NCBI RefSeq assembly: GCF_002968575.1
Contig: NZ_PVBM01000012.1
Coordinates: 62,001-126,000, forward strand
Direction: 5' to 3'
Source of the DNA: Neorhizobium huautlense
GTDB lineage: Bacteria > Pseudomonadota > Alphaproteobacteria > Rhizobiales > Rhizobiaceae
DNA: 64,000 nucleotides
The stretch's first letter is position 1. Every line of letters begins with the position of its first letter. The notes beneath the pieces were generated by a model. It was given only the letters and a program-made list of their open reading frames with translations. It was not told the DNA's origin and made no database searches. A program made the translations under genes and the position numbers. Positions 9,869-18,151 of this stretch are shown one piece after another.

Positions 9869-10534
9869 CTAGGTCGCCGGGCTTTCCTTCCTGAAGCGCG
9901 CGAGCACCGCCTGTTGCACGTCGCTGATATGTGCATGCATCAGGGCCTTCGCCTGCGGGATATCCCGGGCCCTAAAGGCCTGCAGGATCTGATCGCGTTC
10001 CTCTGCCGCGCGTTCGGCGAACTCCTTGCTTTCATTGGCGATGGCGCGGCAGATCTGGATTTGCAGGGCCAGCCGTGAGAGCGTTTCGATGAGAGGCGCG
10101 CTGCCTGACAACTCGGCGATGGTCTCGTGGAACTCCCGGTCGCGGGCGCCATAGGTCTCAAGGTCGCCCCGCCGCAGCGCCGCCACGGCCTCGTCCAGGA
10201 TGCGCTCAAAGCCGGCGATGTGGGCGTCGCTCATCTGCGGCACCGCCAGTTCGACGGCGAAGCATTCCAGCGTCTTGCGCAACTCGTAGAGATCGCTGAC
10301 TTCCTTGCGGCTGAAGCTCCTGACGAAGAAGCCGCGATAGGGTTTGATCTCGATCAGGCCCTCCTTGGCGAGCGTGCCGATCGCCTCGCGGAACGGTGTG
10401 CGGCTCACCTGGAGCCGCTCCGTCAAAAGCTTCTCATCGATCGACACGCCGCTCGGCAACTCTCCCGATACGATCAGGCGAACGATCTCCTCATAGATCC
10501 GCTCGCGGAGAGTCTGGTGTTGCGGAGCATTCAT
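9869..10534 (-). CDS. GntR-family regulator, FadR/FCD subfamily
   Basis: A 221-residue regulator: N-terminal winged helix (LRERIYEEIVRLIVSGELPSG, then LTERLQVSRTPFREAIGTLA) and a helical FCD ligand domain with metal-ligand-like residues (ARDREFHETIAELSG). The longer frame to 10600 runs through the AT-rich intergenic region; the ATG at 10534 (MNAPQHQ) is the natural start. It is the first gene of the minus-strand sugar operon and is divergent from the Tm-1-like gene, so it probably controls both from the shared region. Confidence 0.9.
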   Translation of the reverse strand: MNAPQHQTLRERIYEEIVRLIVSGELPSGVSIDEKLLTERLQVSRTPFREAIGTLAKEGLIEIKPYRGFFVRSFSRKEVSDLYELRKTLECFAVELAVPQMSDAHIAGFERILDEAVAALRRGDLETYGARDREFHETIAELSGSAPLIETLSRLALQIQICRAIANESKEFAERAAEERDQILQAFRARDIPQAKALMHAHISDVQQAVLARFRKESPAT

Positions 10535-10565
10535 GGCGTCATTTCCGTCTGGATTTCGATGGTTA

Positions 10566-10606
10566 AGTATGCAATATCCAAAATAATATACAATATGCAA
10601 AATGCA
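10566..10606. promoter_or_regulatory. AT-rich divergent operator/promoter region
   Basis: The intergenic region between the GntR gene and the Tm-1-like gene is strikingly AT-rich compared with its surroundings. It carries CAATAT twice (10572-10577 and 10591-10596, 19 bases apart), each within a larger ATGCAATAT or CAATATGCA context. This is the obvious place for divergent promoters and for the adjacent GntR repressor to bind. No consensus could be tested here. Confidence 0.4.
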
Positions 10607-10667
10607 GCTTTGCGAAAAATTCCGCGCCGTCAGTGAGGAGGCGGCGCCGAAAACGGGAGGAAAAATT

Positions 10668-11864
10668 ATGAAAAAGGTTTATATCGTCGGCACTTGCGAC
10701 ACCAAGTTCGCCGAGCTGGACTATGCGCGGAGCGCTACCAGGCAGGCCGGCGCAGAGGCGGTACTGGTCGATGTGGGCACTCAAAGTGCCCATCCCGGCG
10801 CCGACATCGCCGCCAGAGAGGTGGCGGCAAACCACCCCTCGGGTGCGGCTGCGGTGCTCAGCCAGGCCGATCGCGGCAAGGCGATATCGGCCATGGCCGA
10901 GGCGCTCACCATCTTCCTTCAGGAGTGCAACGATATCGGCGCCGTCCTCGGCCTTGGCGGCACCGGCAATACAGCGCTCGTGACCCGAGCCATGCGCGAC
11001 CTGCCCGTAGGTGTGCCGAAGCTCATGGTATCGACGGTGGCCTCCGGCAACGTCGCCCCCTATGTGGGGCCAAATGACATTGCGATGATGTATTCCGTCG
11101 TCGACATCGCCGGCCTTAACGCCATATCCCGCAAGGTGATCGGCAATGCCGCCCATGCGGCGGCCGGAATGGCGCTTAATCCGCCGCCTCTGTCCGCAGA
11201 CGACCGGCCGGGCGTCGGCATGACGATGTTCGGTGTGACGACCGCCTGCGTCACGCAACTAAGGGATATGCTGGGAGATGCTTACGAGCTGTTCGTCTTC
11301 CATGCCACCGGCGTCGGCGGCCAATCAATGGAGAAGCTGGTCGATTCAGGCCTGTTGCAGGCGGTCATCGATGTCACAACGACGGAAGTGCCTGACCTCC
11401 TGGTCGGGGGCGTCTTTCCCGCCACCGAGGACCGCTTCGGCGCGATCATCCGCACGAGAATTCCTTATGTCGGTTCGGTCGGGGCCGTGGACATGGTGAA
11501 TTTCGGTGCGAAAGAGACCGTGCCTGCTGCATTCCGCGACCGCAGGCTGCATGTGCACAATGCCCAGGTGACCCTGATGCGCACCACGCCGGAGGAGAAC
11601 CGGCGCATCGGTGCATTCATCGTCGAGAGGCTGAACCGCATGGAGGGGCCGGTCCGTTTTCTGCTGCCATTGCAGGGCATATCTGCGATCGACGCGCCGG
11701 GACAGCCGTTTCACGATCCGGCAGCCGACGAAGCCCTGTTTTCGACCATCCGCGCCGGCTGGAAGGCGGCTCCGAACCGGCAGTTGATCGAACTCGACGC
11801 CCATATCAACAGCCCCGAATTCGCAGCGGCGCTCGCGGCCAATTTCCACGCCATCACCGCCTGA
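10668..11864 (+). CDS. Tm-1-like ATP-binding domain protein (UPF0261)
   Basis: A 398-residue protein of the UPF0261/Tm-1-like ATP-binding family. Visible family marks are the start KKVYIVGTCDTKFAELDYA, the glycine loop VLGLGGTGNTALVTRAM, and ATGVGGQSMEKLVDSGLL. The start at 10668 has GGGAGGAAAAATT before it; the 22-codon extension to 10602 is rejected. It is followed after 9 bases by a PEP-hydrolase-family TIM-barrel gene. In the plant resistance protein Tm-1 these two domains are fused, so the two products likely work together. The reaction is not established to my knowledge. Confidence 0.88.
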   Translation: MKKVYIVGTCDTKFAELDYARSATRQAGAEAVLVDVGTQSAHPGADIAAREVAANHPSGAAAVLSQADRGKAISAMAEALTIFLQECNDIGAVLGLGGTGNTALVTRAMRDLPVGVPKLMVSTVASGNVAPYVGPNDIAMMYSVVDIAGLNAISRKVIGNAAHAAAGMALNPPPLSADDRPGVGMTMFGVTTACVTQLRDMLGDAYELFVFHATGVGGQSMEKLVDSGLLQAVIDVTTTEVPDLLVGGVFPATEDRFGAIIRTRIPYVGSVGAVDMVNFGAKETVPAAFRDRRLHVHNAQVTLMRTTPEENRRIGAFIVERLNRMEGPVRFLLPLQGISAIDAPGQPFHDPAADEALFSTIRAGWKAAPNRQLIELDAHINSPEFAAALAANFHAITA

Positions 11865-11873
11865 GGAAAAATC

Positions 11874-12710
11874 ATGACACGTCATTCACGCAACGACATC
11901 CTGGACCGCCTGCGCCGCAAGATCGCCGAGAGCCGACCAATCATCGGCGGCGGCGCCGGCACGGGCCTTTCCGCCAAGAGCGAGGAGGCGGGCGGCATCG
12001 ACCTGATCGTGATCTACAATTCCGGCCGCTATCGCATGGCGGGCCGCGGCTCGCTTGCTGGCCTGCTGGCCTATGGCAACGCCAATGATATCGTGCGGGA
12101 GATGGGGCGCGAGGTGCTTCCTGTGGTACGCCACACACCGGTGCTGGCTGGCGTCAACGGAACCGACCCTTTCATGCTGCCCGACCTGTTCCTGGACGAG
12201 TTGAAGGCCATGGGATTTGCCGGCATCCAGAACTTCCCTACGGTTGGCCTGATCGATGGCACGTTCCGCACCAATCTCGAGGAGACCGGCATGAGCTTCG
12301 ACCTGGAGATCGACATCATCGCGCGCGCCCATGCCAAGGATATGCTGACGACACCCTATGTCTTCAGTGGCAAGGATGCCGTCGCCATGGCTGAGGCCGG
12401 TGCGGATATCGTGGTGTGCCATCTGGGCCTTACGACCGGCGGCGCGATCGGGGCTGAAACTGCCGTGACGCTCGACGAATGCGTCGAGCGGATCGACGCC
12501 TGGGCGGACGCGGCGCGATCGGTGCGGGAAGATGTCATCGTCCTTTGCCACGGAGGTCCGATCGCCATGCCTGATGATGCGGCCTATGTGCTCTCCCGAT
12601 GCAAGGGATGCGATGGATTCTATGGTGCAAGCTCGATGGAGCGGTTGCCGACGGAACTGGCGATCAAGGCCCAGATAGAGGCTTTCAGCAGTCTCCCCGG
12701 TATACGATAA
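11874..12710 (+). CDS. Phosphoenolpyruvate-hydrolase-family TIM-barrel protein
   Basis: A 278-residue TIM barrel of the PEP_hydrolase family (Pfam class named after phosphoenolpyruvate hydrolase; it also forms the C-terminal half of Tm-1). Conserved stretches include [48 protein letters not shown] and [14 protein letters not shown]. It sits 9 bases behind the Tm-1-like gene and is co-transcribed with it. A role in cleaving or hydrolysing a keto-acid intermediate from the neighbouring sugar-acid genes is plausible but inferred. Confidence 0.88.
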   Translation: MTRHSRNDILDRLRRKIAESRPIIGGGAGTGLSAKSEEAGGIDLIVIYNSGRYRMAGRGSLAGLLAYGNANDIVREMGREVLPVVRHTPVLAGVNGTDPFMLPDLFLDELKAMGFAGIQNFPTVGLIDGTFRTNLEETGMSFDLEIDIIARAHAKDMLTTPYVFSGKDAVAMAEAGADIVVCHLGLTTGGAIGAETAVTLDECVERIDAWADAARSVREDVIVLCHGGPIAMPDDAAYVLSRCKGCDGFYGASSMERLPTELAIKAQIEAFSSLPGIR

Positions 12711-13019
12711 GGATACGCGGCGATGGCGGCACCGTTAGTACTTCAGGCCCTGGACACGCACACCGCCATCCCGGCAACCTCCGGGCCAGCCATGGCGCCA
12801 CTGCCTTTCAACGGCGGTCTTCTGAGACGACCAGAGATAGGGCATGGACAAGGGTTGAGCCCGCGTGACGTCAAGAGGCTGGGAAACCGAGTTGCGACCT
12901 CGTCATCATATCGGCAAGCAACCGCAGGGACAGCTGGCGCTTCAAGGCGGCCCGCATCGAGGGAGAGGTGCGCCGCTACGTCCCGACGACGCGGAAGATG
13001 CACGGCAGGTGGAGGGAGT
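12711..13019. other. 309-base gap without a recognisable gene
   Basis: This stretch lies between the convergent PEP-hydrolase-like gene and the first enolase-superfamily gene. Several short frames are open on both strands, the longest on plus from 12723. None resembles a known protein or has a good ribosome site with sustained codon bias. It may be a decayed gene fragment. Confidence 0.4.
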
Positions 13020-14219
13020 TCAGAGGAAGAAGCCCGCATCCTCTTCCCTGAGATATTTCCTGGCCGCCTCAGCGTCGATATCGAGGCCTAGCCCCGGCGC
13101 CTCCAGTAGGTCCACCATGCTGTCCTTCACGATCTGCGGCGGTAAGCCGATTATCAGATCCTCCCACCAGGGGTCGGAGGCGGTCGGATATTCGAAGGCG
13201 ATATAATTTGCCGGCAACGTGGCGCAGACATTGATCAACGCGCCAAGCCCCAGCAGGCCGTTGGCGGTGCCGTGCGGCGCCATCAGGATCGAATGCATAT
13301 AGGCGTGCTCGGCGACCCACTTGAGTTCGGCAATGCCGCCGATATCGGCAGGATCCGGACCGATGACGCGTACAGCCTGCGTCTCGATCAGTTCCTTGAA
13401 ATTGTGCCGCAGATAGATCTGCTCACCAGTGTGGATCGGCGTCGAGGTTGAGATCGTCAGTTCCCGATAGGCCTGCGGATTGACCCACGGAACATAGTCG
13501 CCGGTCAGCATGTCCTCGAGCCACATCAAATTGTATTTCTCCACCGCGCGCGCGAACCTGATCGCATCGGGCAGCATCCAGCCCGGACCGCAGTCCAGCG
13601 CCAGGCTGACCTTGTCGCCCAGCACCTCCTTCATCGCGGCCACGCAGTCGAGCATGTGATTGAAACCGCGCTCGCTGATCACACCCTGATCCATGGCACC
13701 GTGATAGCCGGCCTTCCTCTGCGTCACGCCGTAGTGGAAGCCCTCGATACTGTCCTTCATGTTCGAGTGGAACGAGATTCCCTGCTTGACCATGAAGAAG
13801 TTCTGCGGCTGCTCCATCATCCATTTGACATCGGCGGCGTAATCCTCCGGCCGATCGCCCGTGCGTATCTGGCGGATCGAGCCGTTGTAAACGCGCACCT
13901 TGTCCCGCACCTTGCCGCCGAGCAGCTTATAGGCGGGCACGCCTGCAGCCTTGCCGGCAACATCCCACAGCGCATGCTCGATCGCGCTCACCGCCGCGCC
14001 ATACGGCTTGAAAGAGCCGCGTTGGCGGATCTTCAGCATCACTCTCTCGACGTCGGTGGGGTCCTCGCCGATCAGCGCCTCGCGAAAATGCAGCACCCAG
14101 GGCTTGAGATAGGCCTTGGTGAATTCGACTTCGCCCAAGCCATAAAGGCCCTCGTCGGTGACGATGCGGACGATCGGGTGTTTGCCGATAACGGCGCAGC
14201 GCAGGTCGGTGATTTTCAT
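13020..14219 (-). CDS. Enolase-superfamily enzyme 1 (mandelate racemase/muconate lactonizing family)
   Basis: A 399-residue protein with the capping domain (MKITDLRCAVIG) and TIM barrel of the MR/MLE group. Expected metal ligands are D209 (LALDCGPG), E235 (MWLEDM) and E266 (IHTGEQIYL). The second-strand lysine is K145 (MVKQG) and the barrel-end histidine H316 (APHGTANG). Such enzymes abstract a proton next to a carboxylate; most in sugar operons are acid-sugar dehydratases. It is followed by NIPSNAP and two further family members on the same strand. It converges with the Tm-1-like/PEP-hydrolase pair. Substrate unknown. Confidence 0.88.
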   Translation of the reverse strand: MKITDLRCAVIGKHPIVRIVTDEGLYGLGEVEFTKAYLKPWVLHFREALIGEDPTDVERVMLKIRQRGSFKPYGAAVSAIEHALWDVAGKAAGVPAYKLLGGKVRDKVRVYNGSIRQIRTGDRPEDYAADVKWMMEQPQNFFMVKQGISFHSNMKDSIEGFHYGVTQRKAGYHGAMDQGVISERGFNHMLDCVAAMKEVLGDKVSLALDCGPGWMLPDAIRFARAVEKYNLMWLEDMLTGDYVPWVNPQAYRELTISTSTPIHTGEQIYLRHNFKELIETQAVRVIGPDPADIGGIAELKWVAEHAYMHSILMAPHGTANGLLGLGALINVCATLPANYIAFEYPTASDPWWEDLIIGLPPQIVKDSMVDLLEAPGLGLDIDAEAARKYLREEDAGFFL

Positions 14220-14227
14220 GGCGCGCT

Positions 14228-14554
14228 CTATTTCACCGAGGAGAAGGAAGTCGGCGCCAGCAATTGATTGCTGATATTGGCGATGATCGGGCCGTCGGCC
14301 TCGGATTCATCGCGCGCCTTTAGCCATGCCGGATCTGCGGTGAACGCCTTCCATTTCACCTCGCGCTCGGCCAGCGATTCCCAGGCCAAGAAGTAGGTGA
14401 GGCGCTGACCGGGTTCGCCGACGATTGTTGTGAAGAACCCGGCCTGCCGAATACCATGCCTGTCCCACAGGGCCAGGGTGTGGTCGTTGAAGCGCTTGAG
14501 AAGTGCGGGCAGCCGACCCGGCAGGCAGTCGTAGATACGAAGTTCGTAGATCAT
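14228..14554 (-). CDS. NIPSNAP-family protein
   Basis: A 108-residue ferredoxin-like dimeric alpha/beta-barrel protein with the NIPSNAP start MIYELRIYDCLPGRLPALLK and the central TYFLAWESLAERE strand. Family members are small proteins of largely unknown biochemical function, often found inside catabolic operons. It lies between two enolase-superfamily genes on the same strand, 8 bases before enzyme 1, so it is probably co-expressed with them. Confidence 0.85.
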   Translation of the reverse strand: MIYELRIYDCLPGRLPALLKRFNDHTLALWDRHGIRQAGFFTTIVGEPGQRLTYFLAWESLAEREVKWKAFTADPAWLKARDESEADGPIIANISNQLLAPTSFSSVK

Positions 14555-14590
14555 GGTCGCTCCTGACGTTCGTTATGTTTTTCCAGCCGG

Positions 14591-15952
14591 TCAGCTCCAG
14601 GTGCGATCCCAGGAATATTCATCGTCCCAGCGATCGGTAGGCTGCCAGATGCCGGTGACGCCCGGCTGCAGATGTTGCGAGATCACCTCATCGACGACGT
14701 CGTCGATCCCCAGGCCCGGCTTGTCCGGAACAGTGATGAAGCCATCCTTGACGAGCGGCTTGGGAAGGCCGGTGACGATATCGTCCCACCAGTCGACATC
14801 GGCGGAGTGGTATTCGAGCGCCATGAAGTTCTCGGTTGCCGTCGCGACATGTGCGGCTGCCATTGCGGCGATGGGACTCTCCGCCATGTGTATGGCCATG
14901 GCGACACCATGGTCCTGCGCCATATCGCCGATCTTCTTGGTCTCGAGGATTCCCCCACTGGTGAGCAGGTCCGGATGGATAACAGAGACGCCGCCGCTCT
15001 TGAGCAGAGGCTCGAAGCCCTCCTTCAGGTAGATGTCCTCGCCAGTGCAGATCGGCACCGTGGTGGAGTCCTGCAGTTGTCGGTATTGCTCACTGTATTG
15101 CCAAGGGATCACATCCTCGAGCCATGCTGGCACGTATTTTTCAATCCGCCTGGCAAGCCGAATGCCGTTCTGCACTGAGATATGGCCGATGTGGTCGATG
15201 GCGAGCGGAATATCCATGCCGATGACGTCACGAACCTCGGCAATGTATTGCTCAAGGAAGTCGAGGCCCTTGTCGGAAAAATGGAGGCCGGTAAACGGGT
15301 GCGGGACGTTATGCAGATCGTACGCAGCGTTACGGATACGACGCTCTTCAATGGTTTTCAGCGGGCCGCGGCCGGGGTGGTGACGATACCCTTCAAGTGA
15401 GCCGGCAGGAGACACGACCGCACCGGGCACATCCGCGATCTGCATCAATCCCAAATCCATCTTGAGGAAGGTGAATCCGAGCTCCATGCGCTGCTTGAGG
15501 CGCTTGCCGGTCTCGGTGCCACTCGGCACGGTGGCGTCGGTATCGCAGTAGATGCGCACTTTCTCCCGAAAACGGCCGCCGAGCATCTGGTAGATCGGAA
15601 CGCCATAGGCCTTGCCGGCGAGATCCCACAACGCAATTTCGACCGCCGATACGCCGCCGCCTTGCCGGCCGTGCCCGCCGAACTGCTTGATCCGCCGAAA
15701 CAGGCGATCGATGTTGCAAGGATTTTCACCAAGCAACCGGCTCTTCAGCATCAACGCATAAGTGGCGCTGGCGCCGTCGCGTACCTCACCGAGCCCGACG
15801 ATGCCCTGGTTGGTGTAAATCTTGAGCAGAACGGAGGAGAAGGGGGCACCGTCGATTTCGGCTATCCGCATGTCGGTTATGCGAAGGTCGGACGGTTTGG
15901 AATGCGTGTTCACCCGATTGAGCGCCTCGTCGGCTCCATATGCCTCTGGCAT
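14591..15952 (-). CDS. Enolase-superfamily enzyme 2 (mandelate racemase/muconate lactonizing family)
   Basis: A 453-residue member, longer than usual because of an N-terminal extension of about 25 residues and an insert around residues 170-230 ([20 protein letters not shown]). Barrel residues: K164 in FLKMDLG, D253 in [10 protein letters not shown]279 in [10 protein letters not shown]305 in ICTGEDIYL and H355 in AIHMAESP. The barrel-end motif H-M-A-E differs from the other three paralogs in the window, so the reaction probably differs too. It is likely an acid-sugar dehydratase or racemase within the same regulon. Confidence 0.87.
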   Translation of the reverse strand: MPEAYGADEALNRVNTHSKPSDLRITDMRIAEIDGAPFSSVLLKIYTNQGIVGLGEVRDGASATYALMLKSRLLGENPCNIDRLFRRIKQFGGHGRQGGGVSAVEIALWDLAGKAYGVPIYQMLGGRFREKVRIYCDTDATVPSGTETGKRLKQRMELGFTFLKMDLGLMQIADVPGAVVSPAGSLEGYRHHPGRGPLKTIEERRIRNAAYDLHNVPHPFTGLHFSDKGLDFLEQYIAEVRDVIGMDIPLAIDHIGHISVQNGIRLARRIEKYVPAWLEDVIPWQYSEQYRQLQDSTTVPICTGEDIYLKEGFEPLLKSGGVSVIHPDLLTSGGILETKKIGDMAQDHGVAMAIHMAESPIAAMAAAHVATATENFMALEYHSADVDWWDDIVTGLPKPLVKDGFITVPDKPGLGIDDVVDEVISQHLQPGVTGIWQPTDRWDDEYSWDRTWS

Positions 15953-16013
15953 GATCTATCCTCGTTTCGGTCGTGGGGTGGTCGTCGCGCACGCGGGGCG
16001 GCATAGAGTGTTG

Positions 16014-17180
16014 CTAGTTCAGCTCTATCTCGTGGTTTTGAAGGTAATCGCGGTTCATCTCAACGCCGAGACCAGGCATTGACGTAAGCTTCAGGCTGCC
16101 GTTGGAGACGTCGAGCGGCCTGTCGATGAGGTGATCGTATTTGCCCAGGTTCCACTCCGACGTTTCCAGTTTGTAGAAATTGGGAACGGTCATCATCACC
16201 TGCGCGCCCGCGACCACGTTGATCGGCCCTGCGGCGTCATGCGGCGAGACCGGGATGTAATAGGCTTCACAGAGGGCAGAAATCTTCTTGAGTTCGGTAA
16301 TGCCACCGGTCCAGGTGACATCGGGCATGATGTAGTCGGCGAGCCTGTTTTCCAGCACCGGCACGAAATCCCACTTCGTGTGGCCGCGCTCGCCCCACGA
16401 GATAGGTGCGCTGACCTTCTCGCGGACCTGTCTGAGAGCGTTGAGGCTCTCCGGTGGACAGGGCTCCTCGAACCAGTCGATCTGGCCGGCTTCCTCAAGG
16501 CTCCGACAAAGGCGAATGGCCGTGGGAACATCGAACCGGCCATGCGCATCGATGAGGATGTCGACATCAGCGCCCGCCGTCTCGCGGATCAGCGCGGTGA
16601 GTTCGGCAGCTTCGCGCACTTGCCTGCGGGTCATGCTGCCATCGAGGTAGCCGTCCCGCTGTTCGCGCGGCAGTCCACCGACGGCGCTGCCCTGGTAGGG
16701 GAAGGGATCGAACTTGAGCGCAGTATGGCCAGACTCGACAATATCCCTGATCTCGCGAACCACCGCCTCCTTGCTGGTAAACTTGGCCTGGTTGGGGTGG
16801 GTGTAGAGCGAAATTTCATCGCGCACCGGTCCGCCCAGCAGTTCGTAAATCGGCTTGCCAAGAACTTTGCCTCGGATGTCCCAGAGAGCTATGTCGATGG
16901 CGCTTACGCATTCGACTGCGGCGCCGCGACTGCCCATATAGGTGAAGCTGCGGAATATCTTGTGCCACAGATACTCGATCCGCGCCGGGTCCTCGCCTGT
17001 CAAAGCGGCACCGATTTGCCGCAGGATCGTGCAGAGGGCGCGATTGGCGAGCCTTGTCGTGGTGGTGATCTCTCCCCAACCGCTCACTCCCTCGTCGGTT
17101 GTCACTTCAACGAACAGGAACTCTCCCCAATAAGAAGCATCGGATTTGATGAGCCACGGCCGAACGCTGGTGATTTTCAT
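16014..17180 (-). CDS. Enolase-superfamily enzyme 3 (acid-sugar dehydratase-like)
   Basis: A 388-residue MR/MLE enzyme. Second-strand pair K156-x-D158 (ALKFDPF), metal ligands D211 with H213 (LIDAHGR), E238 (WFEEP) and E264 (SWGERG), Asp-His dyad D287 (MPDVTW) and H314 (VSPHDAAGP). The D-A-H and P-H-D motifs resemble galactonate/gluconate dehydratase-type members. It starts 55 bases downstream of the GntR stop, and the stretch between them contains a GGGATAA/TTATCCC inverted repeat. Confidence 0.88.
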   Translation of the reverse strand: MKITSVRPWLIKSDASYWGEFLFVEVTTDEGVSGWGEITTTTRLANRALCTILRQIGAALTGEDPARIEYLWHKIFRSFTYMGSRGAAVECVSAIDIALWDIRGKVLGKPIYELLGGPVRDEISLYTHPNQAKFTSKEAVVREIRDIVESGHTALKFDPFPYQGSAVGGLPREQRDGYLDGSMTRRQVREAAELTALIRETAGADVDILIDAHGRFDVPTAIRLCRSLEEAGQIDWFEEPCPPESLNALRQVREKVSAPISWGERGHTKWDFVPVLENRLADYIMPDVTWTGGITELKKISALCEAYYIPVSPHDAAGPINVVAGAQVMMTVPNFYKLETSEWNLGKYDHLIDRPLDVSNGSLKLTSMPGLGVEMNRDYLQNHEIELN

Positions 17181-17205
17181 CTCGACTGCCTTTAGCTGAA
17201 GTAGT

Positions 17206-17241
17206 GGGATAACGATATTTAACGGTTATGGAATTTATCCC
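17206..17241. promoter_or_regulatory. Inverted repeat GGGATAA-N22-TTATCCC
   Basis: GGGATAA (17206-17212) and TTATCCC (17235-17241) form an inverted repeat just upstream of enolase enzyme 3 and touching the stop of the GntR gene. The same heptamers recur upstream of the GntR start, which suggests autoregulated operators. Confidence 0.45.
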
Positions 17242-17966
17242 GCCCGAGCGGCATTTCGCGCACGCATGTGTTCGAGGATGTGCCGGCCGGAGCCCTCGAC
17301 ATGGCGTGCAATGAGGTCGGCTGCCTCGTTCGCATGGCCTGCTTTTACATGCGCGATGAGTTCGCGATGTTCGCTCAGGATCGCAGCGCGCCGGGCGAGC
17401 GTGAAGTCGAAACGCCGGCTCACGGCTCGAAGCACTTCGCGATGCTTCCACCAAAGCTCGGCGGCATGGCGGTTGTAATGCTTCTGGTACATGACGGTGT
17501 GAAAGGCGGTGTCCAGCTCGCTGTGCCTGAACGGATCGGCAAAGTTGTTCTCTTCAATCAAGCCCTGGATGCGTTCGAGTTCGGCAATGTCCTCGACGGT
17601 CGCCATATTCACGAACCACTTCGTCAGCGCCGGCTCGATCAAGACCCCAATCTCGTAGATGTCCCGAACGAAATCCTGATCTATGGGCCTTACACGCGCT
17701 CCGCGGTTGGGAACAAAGGTGACAAAACCCTCCCCCCGCAACAGTTGCAGGGCCTCGCGCACAGGGTTGGTTGAGGTGCCATGGCGCCGGGCGAGATCGG
17801 TCACGACAAGCCGTTCGTTGGCCGTAAGCCGTCCTTCGATGATGTCATCCCTGATCTGCTGGTAAAGCGAGGCGCCCTCGCTAGAGGCCCCCATAGCGTC
17901 GATGCCCTCGGGTGGTTGCGCCTTAAATTCAGTGGTCTCAGCCAAAATTATCCCCATTAAATACAC
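17235..17966 (-). CDS. GntR-family regulator, FCD subfamily
   Basis: A 243-residue (or shorter) repressor. Winged helix: SLYQQIRDDIIEGRLTANER, then LARRHGTSTNPVREALQLLR. FCD domain: helical with SELDTAFHTVMYQ and a final HVEGSGRHILEHM. The start is uncertain: MYLMGII at 17966 lacks a clear ribosome site, whereas the ATG at 17894 (MGASSEG) has GAGGG about 10 bases before it. It is divergent from the binding-protein operon beginning at 18152 and upstream of the enolase genes, so it is the probable regulator of both. Confidence 0.88.
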   Translation of the reverse strand: MYLMGIILAETTEFKAQPPEGIDAMGASSEGASLYQQIRDDIIEGRLTANERLVVTDLARRHGTSTNPVREALQLLRGEGFVTFVPNRGARVRPIDQDFVRDIYEIGVLIEPALTKWFVNMATVEDIAELERIQGLIEENNFADPFRHSELDTAFHTVMYQKHYNRHAAELWWKHREVLRAVSRRFDFTLARRAAILSEHRELIAHVKAGHANEAADLIARHVEGSGRHILEHMRARNAARAG

Positions 17967-17981
17967 ACATTATCGGGATAA
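17948..17981. promoter_or_regulatory. Candidate GntR operator with TTATCGGGATAA palindrome
   Basis: Upstream of the GntR gene lie TTATCCC (17948-17954) and GGGATAA (17975-17981), an inverted repeat. The right half is part of TTATCGGGATAA (17970-17981), itself a palindrome of TTATC-GG-GATAA. It overlaps the longest possible start of the regulator and faces the divergent importer operon, as expected for an autoregulated operator. Confidence 0.5.
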
Positions 17982-18151
17982 CACGCGAATGTTCGGCAAA
18001 CAATGTACGATTTCCCTCATTGACAGGAAATCTCTGATCTGAAAACGTATGATCAGGTCAAAGGGATACATTAGAGGAGGTCCCGCGGCCGGGGAGCAAG
18101 ACCGCTCGCCTCGACGCAGAGCGGCATGGGAGAGAACCTGGGAGGTTACCT

